NCBI GenBank assembly: GCA_910586615.1 | Contig: CAJUJP010000002.1 | Location: 149,869 to 213,868, forward strand | DNA: 64,000 nt | Source of the DNA: an uncultured Lachnospiraceae bacterium | GTDB taxonomy: Bacteria; Bacillota; Clostridia; Lachnospirales; Lachnospiraceae | Direction of reading: 5' to 3' | Part shown: positions 33,148 through 41,092 of the stretch, in pieces | How positions within the stretch are numbered: the stretch's first letter is position 1 | Layout: the number at the start of each line of letters is the position of its first letter | Position numbers and translations under genes: made by a program | Notes under the pieces: generated by a model | What the model saw: the letters and a program-made list of their open reading frames with translations, nothing else | Database searches by the model: none | What the model was told of the DNA's origin: nothing

Positions 33148-35445
33148 ATGATCAAATTGATGGAAGGCGGCGCGTACCTGCTTCACGGAACGGAGATTAT
33201 TCCGGATGGTGCAGATGCGGCGGCACAGATTAAGAATAAGACAGGCAGAGAGGTTTCAAGGGAGGAAGCCGCGAAGAATACGATGGCTTACGGTATTTTG
33301 CAGGAGCATAACACATCCGGCAATATGGACAAGCTGAAGATTAAGTTCGATAAACTGACGTCCCATGATATCACCTTTGTGGGTATCATTCAGACGGCCA
33401 GAGCGTCCGGACTGACCCGTTTTCCGATTCCCTACGTGCTGACGAACTGTCACAATTCCCTGTGCGCGGTGGGCGGTACGATCAACGAGGATGACCACAT
33501 GTTTGGTCTGACCTGTGCGAAGAAATACGGCGGCGTCTATGTGCCTCCTCATCAGGCGGTCATTCATCAGTATGCAAGAGAAATGCTGGCAGGCGGCGGC
33601 AGGATGATTCTGGGCTCCGACTCCCATACCCGTTACGGTGCATTGGGAACGATGGCTATGGGCGAGGGCGGACCGGAACTGGTGAAACAGTTACTGTCCC
33701 AGACTTATGATATAAATATGCCGGGCGTGGTGGGCGTATATCTGACCGGGGAACCGGTGAAAGGCGTAGGCCCGCAGGATGTGGCGCTGGCGATTATCGG
33801 TGCTGTATTCGGCAACGGCTATGTGAAAAACAAGGTGATGGAGTTTGTAGGACCCGGCGTGTCATCCCTGAGCGCTGATTTCAGGATCGGGATCGACGTT
33901 ATGACTACGGAGACCACATGTTTGTCTTCTATCTGGCGTACAGACGATCAGATCAGGGAATTTTATGATATCCACGGCAGAGTGGAGGAATACAAGGAAC
34001 TGAATCCGGGAGAGACAGCATATTACGACGGTATGATCGAGGTGGATCTGTCTAAAGTCAGACCTATGATCGCGATGCCCTTCCATCCAAGCAACACATA
34101 TACCATTGACGAGGTCAATGCCAATTTAAAGGATGTACTTCACGACGTGGAGGAGCGGGCGAAGGTGAGCCTGGACGGTGCAGTGCCTTATTCCCTTCAG
34201 GATAAGGTGGTGGACGGAAAGTTCATGGTGGATCAGGGTATTATTGCAGGCTGTGCGGGCGGCGGTTTCGAGAACATCTGCGCGGCGGCGGACATTCTGA
34301 GAGGCTCTTACACCGGAGCGGACGGCTTTACCTTAAGTGTATATCCGGCTTCCATGCCTGTTTATATGGAACTGATCAAAAACGGATGCGCGGCGGCGAT
34401 TCTGGAAACCGGCGCGGTGCTCAAAACTGCGTTCTGCGGTCCTTGTTTCGGTGCAGGTGACACGCCTGCCAACAATGCCTTTAGTATCCGTCATTCTACA
34501 AGAAACTTCCCCAACCGGGAAGGCTCTAAACTGCAGAACGGACAGATTTCTTCCGTGGCGCTTATGGATGCCCGTTCCATTGCGGCAACGGCGGCCAACA
34601 GAGGCGTGCTCACACCGGCCACGGAGTTTGATGCAGAACTGAATAAATACAAATATCATTTTGACGCTAATATTTATAAGAATCGTGTATTTGATTCCAA
34701 GGGCGTGGCGGACGAGAGTGTGGAGATCCAGTTCGGCCCTAACATCAAAGACTGGCCGGCCATGGGCGCGTTGCCGGATCATCTGGTGCTGCGTGTAGTG
34801 TCGGAGATTCATGATCCGGTGACCACAACAGATGAACTGATTCCTTCCGGTGAGACTTCATCTTATCGTTCCAATCCGCTGGGACTGGCAGAGTTTACCC
34901 TGTCCAGAAAAGATCCTGAGTATGTTGGAAGGGCGAAGGACATCCAGCGTGCCGAGAAGGCAAGAATGACAGGTGAACACCCTTGCCAGGCGCATCCCGA
35001 TGTGAAGCCGGTGATGGATGTGGTGAGGCAGACTTTTGGGGACGCTTCCCATGAGAACACTGGATTCGGATCTACAATCTTTGCAGTGAAGCCGGGTGAC
35101 GGCTCTGCCAGAGAGCAGGCGGCAAGCTGCCAGAAAGTATTGGGCGGCTGGGCTAATATTGCCAACGAATATGCAACCAAGCGTTACCGCTCTAATCTGA
35201 TCAACTGGGGTATGCTGCCGTTCCTGATTGAAGAGGGAGAACTGCCTTTTAAGAATCTGGATTATCTTTTCTTCCCCGGTATCAGAAAAGCAGTGGAAGA
35301 GAAAGCAGATGTGATCAAGGCATACAAGGTGTCCGTGGAAGACGGACAGATGACGGAGTTCGAACTGCGGCTGGGCGAGCTTACAGATGAGGAGAGACAG
35401 ATCATCCTGAAAGGATGCCTGATCAATTATAACAGGGTTTCCTGA
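33148..35445 (+). CDS. Aconitase-family hydratase (YbhJ-like)
   Basis: Protein of 765 residues. Aconitase-superfamily features include LTNCHNSLCAVGG with an early cysteine, GSDSHTRYGALGTMAMGEGG, GAVFGNGYVKNKVMEFVGPG, and the cluster-binding cysteines in GCAGGGFEN and AFCGPCFGAGDTP. The C-terminal swivel domain (NIANEYATKRYRSNLINWGMLPF) carries the substrate arginine. The order of blocks resembles the putative hydratases of the YbhJ type rather than AcnA or AcnB. It probably binds a 4Fe-4S cluster and hydrates a carboxylic acid in the cytoplasm; the substrate is unknown. The ATG at 33148 with AGGAG is preferred over the ATG at 33106, which lies at the predicted transcript start. Confidence 0.85.
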   Translation: MIKLMEGGAYLLHGTEIIPDGADAAAQIKNKTGREVSREEAAKNTMAYGILQEHNTSGNMDKLKIKFDKLTSHDITFVGIIQTARASGLTRFPIPYVLTNCHNSLCAVGGTINEDDHMFGLTCAKKYGGVYVPPHQAVIHQYAREMLAGGGRMILGSDSHTRYGALGTMAMGEGGPELVKQLLSQTYDINMPGVVGVYLTGEPVKGVGPQDVALAIIGAVFGNGYVKNKVMEFVGPGVSSLSADFRIGIDVMTTETTCLSSIWRTDDQIREFYDIHGRVEEYKELNPGETAYYDGMIEVDLSKVRPMIAMPFHPSNTYTIDEVNANLKDVLHDVEERAKVSLDGAVPYSLQDKVVDGKFMVDQGIIAGCAGGGFENICAAADILRGSYTGADGFTLSVYPASMPVYMELIKNGCAAAILETGAVLKTAFCGPCFGAGDTPANNAFSIRHSTRNFPNREGSKLQNGQISSVALMDARSIAATAANRGVLTPATEFDAELNKYKYHFDANIYKNRVFDSKGVADESVEIQFGPNIKDWPAMGALPDHLVLRVVSEIHDPVTTTDELIPSGETSSYRSNPLGLAEFTLSRKDPEYVGRAKDIQRAEKARMTGEHPCQAHPDVKPVMDVVRQTFGDASHENTGFGSTIFAVKPGDGSAREQAASCQKVLGGWANIANEYATKRYRSNLINWGMLPFLIEEGELPFKNLDYLFFPGIRKAVEEKADVIKAYKVSVEDGQMTEFELRLGELTDEERQIILKGCLINYNRVS

Positions 35446-35451
35446 TATTTC

Positions 35452-35484
35452 AGACAATGCATTGCCCAAGAAGAGGCATTGTCT
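35452..35484 (+). terminator. Hairpin after the hydratase gene
   Basis: AGACAATGC (35452-35460) pairs perfectly with GCATTGTCT (35476-35484) immediately behind the stop codon. No T run follows, so it is a weak terminator candidate. Confidence 0.45.
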
Positions 35485-35562
35485 GCGGGGATCTGTACTG
35501 GAAAAGTTATACCCCTGTGTCAGAAAAATATAAAAGTTGTGAAAACCGTGTGTCATATCAAC

Positions 35563-35590
35563 TAAAGGAATCATAAGAGGCCGCCGATAT
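35563..35590 (+). promoter_or_regulatory. Sigma-28 (SigD/FliA)-type promoter
   Basis: TAAA (35563-35566), a 16-bp spacer and GCCGATAT (35583-35590) match the motility sigma-factor consensus TAAA-N15-GCCGATAT closely. It would give a leader of roughly 190 nt for the EF-hand gene at 35785. That leader holds a perfect 10-bp hairpin (GGACGGTGTT 35660-35669 with AACACCGTCC 35695-35704). The rest of this gap shows no gene. Confidence 0.7.
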
Positions 35591-35784
35591 ATAAAATACG
35601 AGGGGTGGTTGCTCTTGGCCAGACGATTGCTTCTTGAATCTGAATGATGTACAGACCATGGACGGTGTTTTTGAGGGAAAAGGATTTTCTTTGGAACACC
35701 GTCCTTTCTATTGCCATGCATCAGGGACGGTGCAGTCGGTGGCACAGACAGGCGTAGATCCGGTCCGGGCAAAAGGAGGGAAAG

Positions 35785-36891
35785 GTGAGAATTGATTCCA
35801 GCACGATTGGAATGGAATCTGCCAGAAGATATTCTTCTGTAACGGCAAAATCGGTGCGGGCTTCCAGTGTACGGGTTTCGGGCGGGTTCAGAAAGCTGAA
35901 CGGCAGCCAGGACGGTCTCGGAAATTTATTCGGGAATCTGCTCGACGCAGGAAGCAGTGCGGATCAGACCGGACAAAACGGACAGACCGTGCAGGATGAC
36001 GAAAATACTTCAAATATCGAAGATGTTACGGCACATTTTAGAAATCTGTCCAGTACGACGAGGGTTAAGGCGAGGCAGACGCCTGAAGATACTTTCATGA
36101 CGATCAGACAGAGATGTGTCCAGTTTCTGATGGAGCTTCTGTTTGATTTCCGAAGCGGAAACAGGGATGACCGATGGAAGGATCTGGTATCAGATAATGC
36201 GGGCACAGCGCAGCCGGTCTATTCGGTCAATACGCTTACGAACCAGTACTATCACAGGGAAGAGGAGCAAACTACATTTGCCACAAAGGGCACAGTGAAA
36301 ACGGCGGACGGCAGGGAATTATCCTTTAATCTGGAATTTTCCATGAGCCGCAGGTTTGAAGAGTATTATGAGGAAACATATGCCACAGGAATGGTCACAT
36401 ACTGCGATCCGCTGGTGATCAATCTGGATACGAACATTGCACAGGTGTCCGACCAGAAATTTATGTTTGATCTTGACCAGGATGGTGAGAAGGAGGAAAT
36501 CTCCACCTTACAATCCGGCAGCGGTTTCCTTGCGCTTGACTTGAACGGCGACGGTGTGATCAACGACGGCAGTGAACTTTTCGGTACCAAGTCGGGCAAC
36601 GGCTTTGCTGATCTTGCCAAGTATGATTCCGATGGCAACGGATGGATCGACGAGGCGGATGAGATCTGGAAGAAGCTGCTCATCTGGACGAAGGATGAAA
36701 ACGGGGATGATAAGCTGTATCATCTGTCCGATCTGGGCGTGGGCGCTATCGGATTGGGAAATGTGTCTACGCAGTTTGCATTAAATTCCGAGCAGGATAA
36801 CCATAACAATGCCATGATCAGGAATACAGGCATTTTCCTGTATGAAAACGGCACAGTGTCTACCGTGCAGCATTTGGATCTGGCAAGGTAA
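35785..36891 (+). CDS. EF-hand-like calcium-binding-loop protein, probably motility-regulated
   Basis: Protein of 368 residues without signal peptide or membrane helix. It begins MRIDSSTIGMESARRYSS; the first 130 residues are Ser/Gln/Asp-rich. The C-terminal part has loops of the Dx[DN]xDG type: DLDQDGEKEE near 232, DLNGDGVINDGSELFG near 252-267 and DSDGNGWIDEADE near 279-291. This layout is seen in large secreted VCBS/RTX-type proteins and in a short clostridial family. The start is GTG with AAAGGAGG upstream. A sigma-28-type promoter lies 195 bp upstream, which suggests a link to flagella or surface behaviour. Function is unknown. Confidence 0.65.
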   Translation: MRIDSSTIGMESARRYSSVTAKSVRASSVRVSGGFRKLNGSQDGLGNLFGNLLDAGSSADQTGQNGQTVQDDENTSNIEDVTAHFRNLSSTTRVKARQTPEDTFMTIRQRCVQFLMELLFDFRSGNRDDRWKDLVSDNAGTAQPVYSVNTLTNQYYHREEEQTTFATKGTVKTADGRELSFNLEFSMSRRFEEYYEETYATGMVTYCDPLVINLDTNIAQVSDQKFMFDLDQDGEKEEISTLQSGSGFLALDLNGDGVINDGSELFGTKSGNGFADLAKYDSDGNGWIDEADEIWKKLLIWTKDENGDDKLYHLSDLGVGAIGLGNVSTQFALNSEQDNHNNAMIRNTGIFLYENGTVSTVQHLDLAR

Positions 36892-37016
36892 CCAGACGGC
36901 ACGGAATAAAAAGAGAAATACCCACATAAAAATAGTGTAGCAGTTTGTCTTGCGCTTTGCGGTTACAGACAGTAGATGTGAAGCGGTGCGGCCGGGAGAG
37001 TGATGTGGGATGTCTC

Positions 37017-37997
37017 ATGAATGATAATAGAATCGTCTTAAAAGGAACAAACAAAAGAGATGCCGGAGGCTTTCTTTTGTTTGTTTTTTTGCTGCCCTAT
37101 GTTTGTGCCTGCCTTTGGGGGCATGTGGGTGAAGAAACGGATGCGCTGCGGTCGGATGGCCAGATTCAGGAAACGGACGCGGTGCAGTATAAAGTGCAGG
37201 TAGACATGAACTGGGGACTGTGGGAGATTCCCATGGAGGATTATCTTGCCTATAAACTGGAAGCGGTAATGCCGGGAAATTATGAGCCGGAGGCACTGAA
37301 GGCGCAGGCCGTGCTTCTTCGAACGGAACTGGTGCAGATTTTCCGGGAGGAGGGGGAAAATCTGCGGATAGCGGGTGACAATCTGGAAAAATGGTACGAG
37401 GCCGGGGACACAGAGGAAGAATTGGCTCCTTACAGACAGGCAGTGGAGGAGACGAAAGGACAGTATCTGTGTTATCAGGGCGAACCAGTGCAGGCATCCT
37501 ATTTCAGACTCAGCAACGGGCAGACCAGAAATGCGGAGGAAGTATGGCACACGGACAAATGCCCTTATCTCACCGGTACAGCATGTGAACAGGATAAGGC
37601 ATCAAAGGATTACAGCAGAGACGTGACGGTTTCCAGGGTGAATTTTTTATATGAGATACGATCCAGAATCGGAGAAGAATATGCTGACCAGGAACTGTGG
37701 GACGGCATTTCTTTTTCTTATGACAGTGCAGGATATGTGACGGATGTGTCATTTATTATAGAGGAAAAAGAGGTGGGGAAGCTTGACGGGGAGACCTTCC
37801 GCCATCTTTTTTCCCTTCCATCGGCATCTTTTGAGATGGAACAGGGAGAGACAAAGCTGATTTTCCATGTGACCGGCGCAGGACACGGTTTCGGTATGAG
37901 CCAGTACGGGGCAAACAGCAGAGCATTGAACGGACAGACTTACGATCAGATCCTGAAAGATTTTTTTTCAGGGACAGAATTAGCAAAATTTGAATAA
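37017..37997 (+). CDS. spoIID: Stage II sporulation protein D (SpoIID), lytic transglycosylase
   Basis: Protein of 326 residues. An N-terminal hydrophobic anchor (GFLLFVFLLPYVCACLWG, about 18-35) precedes the SpoIID/LytB domain: WEIPMEDYLAYKLEAVMPGN with the conserved Glu, PEALKAQAVLLRTE, and the C-terminal VTGAGHGFGMSQYGAN. In Bacillus and Clostridioides SpoIID cleaves glycan strands during engulfment of the forespore. The ATG at 37017 is preferred; an upstream TTG would add a basic tail. It lies next to the spoIIQ-like gene, as in Clostridioides difficile. Confidence 0.88.
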   Translation: MNDNRIVLKGTNKRDAGGFLLFVFLLPYVCACLWGHVGEETDALRSDGQIQETDAVQYKVQVDMNWGLWEIPMEDYLAYKLEAVMPGNYEPEALKAQAVLLRTELVQIFREEGENLRIAGDNLEKWYEAGDTEEELAPYRQAVEETKGQYLCYQGEPVQASYFRLSNGQTRNAEEVWHTDKCPYLTGTACEQDKASKDYSRDVTVSRVNFLYEIRSRIGEEYADQELWDGISFSYDSAGYVTDVSFIIEEKEVGKLDGETFRHLFSLPSASFEMEQGETKLIFHVTGAGHGFGMSQYGANSRALNGQTYDQILKDFFSGTELAKFE

Positions 37998-38197
37998 CCT
38001 GTCAAAAATGGGTAAGACTAACACCATGTTAAATCATACTTCATAGGAAAAACGTGACAGCAGAGACATCTGAACTGTTGCGCAAAAACCTGTAAAGAAA
38101 GATTGAAAAAAAGATTTTCAATCGCGGGATTTGTGCGCAGAAAGCAGCGCAGAAATGCAGCAATGGAGTAAAACATGAAAATAGGAGGCAGGCTTTC

Positions 38198-39238
38198 ATG
38201 GTAAGAAGAAACAGAAATGGTGTTAGGAAAGAGCGAATCATTATGTTGGCATCGTCCGTACTGGTTTTGACGGCATTGACGGTGACTGGTGTTTTTGTAA
38301 AAAGAAGCAACAAGGCTGAGAAGGAGGACTACATCGTAGACTTTGAAGCCATTGAACAGGGCAGCGACACGACTGCGGAAAATCTGATGTCCGGCGAGGA
38401 ACTGGATACTTTGTTTGCGGAAGTGGGAACCGATGATCTGGATTATGACCCTAATTTTCAGGAGGCAAATTCCATAAAGGTGGAAAACACAGAGGACAAG
38501 TCATCCAGAACGAAGAAAAATGCCTTGACGGGCAAAACTGCGGAACAGACAGAAGAAGCCGTCAAAGATGAAGCGGATCAGAAAAAGAGCACGGGTAAGA
38601 CGACTGACGATCAGTCTGACGCAGGACAGGAACTTCAGATTGGTGAAGAGATAGAACAGTCCAAAAAACAGGACAAGAAGACAGAAAAAACTGATAAAAC
38701 AAAGAAAAAAGCAGAGGAAGAAGACGAGGAGGGCATGTTTGATGAGAGTGTGGATACAGCCCGCGCAGCTGAGGAGGCAGAGACGGCAGAGGCAATCTCC
38801 ACAACTGTGCAGCCGACGCTCGATTTCAAGGAGGAAGACGGTCTGGTATGGCCCATTGTAGGAGATATCCTGATTAATTACAGTATGGACAAGACGATCT
38901 ATTTCCCCACATTGCAGCAGTATAAATATAATCCGGCCATTGTCATTGCGGCAACACAGGGAGCGCCGATTTCTGCGGCAGCTAACGGCCGTGTGACTTC
39001 CGTGGGTTATGACTCTTCGATTGGAAATATGGTTGTGATGGATCTGGGTAACGGTTATGAATTGACTTATGGACAGTTAGAGAATATAACGGTTTCGGAA
39101 GGCAGCTATGTGAGTGTGGGTGACGGAATCGGAACAGTGGCTTCCCCTACGAAGTTTTACAGTCTGGAAGGAACAAATGTGTATTTTAAGCTGACTAAGG
39201 ACGGAAAGCCGGTGAATCCGATGAGCAAACTTAAGTAA
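38198..39238 (+). CDS. spoIIQ: SpoIIQ-like M23 protein with degenerate active site
   Basis: Protein of 346 residues. A single membrane helix (IIMLASSVLVLTALTVTGVFV, about 14-34) is followed by a long charged, Lys/Glu-rich linker (about 45-205). The M23/LytM fold begins near 225 (PIVGDILINYS ... GAPISAAANGRVTSVG). In active M23 enzymes zinc is held by HxxxD and HxH; here the matching places read YGQLEN and GTNVYFKL, so the ligands are missing. SpoIIQ bridges forespore and mother cell by binding SpoIIIAH; it needs the fold, not the activity, in several species. RBS is AGGAGG. A hairpin 9 bp long lies in the gap after spoIID (38101-38123). Confidence 0.82.
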   Translation: MVRRNRNGVRKERIIMLASSVLVLTALTVTGVFVKRSNKAEKEDYIVDFEAIEQGSDTTAENLMSGEELDTLFAEVGTDDLDYDPNFQEANSIKVENTEDKSSRTKKNALTGKTAEQTEEAVKDEADQKKSTGKTTDDQSDAGQELQIGEEIEQSKKQDKKTEKTDKTKKKAEEEDEEGMFDESVDTARAAEEAETAEAISTTVQPTLDFKEEDGLVWPIVGDILINYSMDKTIYFPTLQQYKYNPAIVIAATQGAPISAAANGRVTSVGYDSSIGNMVVMDLGNGYELTYGQLENITVSEGSYVSVGDGIGTVASPTKFYSLEGTNVYFKLTKDGKPVNPMSKLK

Positions 39239-39242
39239 AGAA

Positions 39243-39355
39243 GACGACATGAAAACGACATGAAGACGACATGAAGTTCTGCTAAGGCTGCATAGGACGC
39301 AGCCTAAGCAGAACTATGTCATGTCGGGAAGAATCGCCTGGTGGGGCGATTCTTC
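39243..39355 (+). terminator. Short repeats and two hairpins after spoIIQ
   Basis: Three 11-bp units (GACGACATGAA, AACGACATGAA, GACGACATGAA; 39243-39275) run into a long hairpin: AGTTCTGCTAAGGCTGC at 39275-39291 with its complement at 39299-39315, 16 of 17, extended by GACATGA/TCATGTC. A second perfect 11-bp hairpin follows (GAAGAATCGCC 39328-39338, GGCGATTCTTC 39345-39355). Together they should end the spoIIQ transcript although no T run is present. Confidence 0.6.
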
Positions 39356-39378
39356 AGGGCGGTTGGAATGTTTGTCGG

Positions 39379-39807
39379 TATGGGTGCAGGTTGGAAGTTG
39401 GGTAGGAGTTGTAGTGATGCGGATTGAGCAGTTATTTGGTTGTATGGGTGCAGGCTGGAAGTGCGGGTAGGAGTTGTAGAGGTGAGGATTGAGTAGTTGT
39501 TTGATTGCATGGGCGTAGACTGGAAGTGCGGATAGGAGTTGTAGTGGTGAGGATTGAGCAGTTATTTGACTGTATGAGTGTAGGTTGGAAATGCGGGTAG
39601 GAGTTGTAGTGATGCGGATTGAGCAGTTGTTTGATTGTATGAGCGTAGGCTGGAAGTGCGGGTAGGAGTTGTAGTGGTGAGGATTGAGCAGTTGTTTGAC
39701 TGTATGAGTGTAGGGTAGGAAGTGGGAATGAGCGTTGTAGTGGTGAGGATTGAGCAGTTATTTGGTTGTATGGGTGCAGGCTGGAAGTGCGGATAGGAAC
39801 TGCAAGG
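39379..39807. repeat. 65-bp minisatellite, about 6.6 units
   Basis: Units begin at 39379, 39443, 39508, 39573, 39638, 39703 and 39769 (last one partial), with lengths 64, 65, 65, 65, 65 and 66. The consensus runs TATGRGTGTAGGYTGGAAGT, GCGGGTAGGAGTTGTAGTGG, TGAGGATTGAGCAGTTRTTT, GAYTG. Units differ by a few substitutions. The period is not a multiple of three and the strand is G/T-rich, so it is not coding. It fills the gap between spoIIQ and the amidohydrolase gene. Confidence 0.9.
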
Positions 39808-39865
39808 TGTGGTTTGTGCTGATGGCTGCTGGCGGCAGAAGAATGGAAATGGGAGCAGGTGGAAA

Positions 39866-41050
39866 ATGCTGGTTGTGATACATGGTTATATAAAGACGAT
39901 GGAGGAGCAGGATTATCCTGACGGGTATCTTCGGATCGACCATGGGAAGATTGTGGCGGTCGGGGATATGGCGGAGTGTGATGTGCAGGCGCTTCGGGAG
40001 AATCAGGAGGTGCAGGTGATTGATGCCGGAGGAAATCTGGTGATGCCGGGCATCATCGAGGCTCATTGTCATATGGGTATTACCGAGGAAAAGAAAGGCA
40101 TGGAGGGGGATGACTGTAATGAGAATGTGAATTCTGTTACGCCGCATCTCAGGGCAATTGATGCCATTAACCCCATGGATGACGCTTTTCATGATGCCAT
40201 CAAGGCCGGGATAACATCGGCCATGATCGGGCCGGGAAGCTCAAATGTGGTGGGCGGACAGTTTGCCTTTTTAAAAACCCACGGCAGATGTATTGATCAG
40301 ATGATCGTGAAGGCACCTGCGGCAATGAAGGTGGCTTTTGGAGAGAATCCCAAGGTGAACTATTCCGGGCAGAATGTTTCACCGGTTACCCGGATGGCTA
40401 TCGCGGCACAGCTTAGGGAAGAATTGACGAAGGCGAGAGAATACCAGAGACGGATCGGGGAAAATCCGGAGACTGTACCAGATTTCCGTTATGAATGCTG
40501 GCTTCCGGTATTAAACGGTGAGATTCCTTTGAAGGCGCATGTACACCGTGCCGATGATATTTTGACTGCAGTGCGTATTGCAAAAGAGTTTGGGCTCAGG
40601 ATGACGCTTGACCACTGCAGTGAAGGCCATCTGGTCATAGAAGAATTGCAGGAGGCGGGATTCCCGGCTATCGTCGGGCCGGATATGGCCAGCCGTAACA
40701 AAATCGAAGTTGGTAATATGGCTTTTAAGACGGCGGGAGAACTGAGTAAGAACGGAATCCTGACGGCTGTCACCACGGATCACCCTGTTTCCAAAATACA
40801 GTTTCTTCCGATCTGTGCCGGCCTGGCAGTGAAGGAAGGCATGTCCATGGAAGATGGATTTCGAGCTATAACGATCAATGCTGCAAAAATCTGCGGTGTG
40901 GAAGACAAGGTAGGAAGTCTGGCGGCGGGAAAGGATGGAGATGTTGCGATTTTCAACGGCAATCCCATGGAAGTATTTACCAGGACTCTTTGTACGGTTA
41001 TTAATGGAAAAATTGCATATTATGATGAAGAATCCGATCTTTTGTGGTAG
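39866..41050 (+). CDS. Metal-dependent amidohydrolase
   Basis: Protein of 394 residues of the amidohydrolase superfamily. N-terminal beta strands with GYLRIDHGKIVAVGD precede GIIEAHCHMGI, the metal-binding HxH. Later ligands are HVHRADDI and LDHCSEGHL, and TTDHPVS supplies the Asp. The C-terminal GSLAAGKDGDVAIFNGNP is typical. It resembles imidazolonepropionase-like or prolidase-type amidohydrolases of clostridia; the substrate (cyclic amide, dipeptide or similar) is unknown. Start 39866 follows GGGAGCAGGTGG. It is the first gene after the minisatellite, and the GH9-like lipoprotein gene follows 42 bp later. Confidence 0.82.
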   Translation: MLVVIHGYIKTMEEQDYPDGYLRIDHGKIVAVGDMAECDVQALRENQEVQVIDAGGNLVMPGIIEAHCHMGITEEKKGMEGDDCNENVNSVTPHLRAIDAINPMDDAFHDAIKAGITSAMIGPGSSNVVGGQFAFLKTHGRCIDQMIVKAPAAMKVAFGENPKVNYSGQNVSPVTRMAIAAQLREELTKAREYQRRIGENPETVPDFRYECWLPVLNGEIPLKAHVHRADDILTAVRIAKEFGLRMTLDHCSEGHLVIEELQEAGFPAIVGPDMASRNKIEVGNMAFKTAGELSKNGILTAVTTDHPVSKIQFLPICAGLAVKEGMSMEDGFRAITINAAKICGVEDKVGSLAAGKDGDVAIFNGNPMEVFTRTLCTVINGKIAYYDEESDLLW

Positions 41051-41092
41051 AATAAGAAATATTGCAAAATAAATGAAAGAGTCTGATATCTG

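Noticed and set aside
35446..35784. Cyclic-di-GMP or other known riboswitch before the EF-hand gene
   Set aside because: No aptamer consensus could be matched; the sigma-28 promoter and one hairpin explain the visible structure.
39379..39807. CRISPR array
   Set aside because: The 65-bp units are contiguous with no unique spacers, and no cas gene is present.
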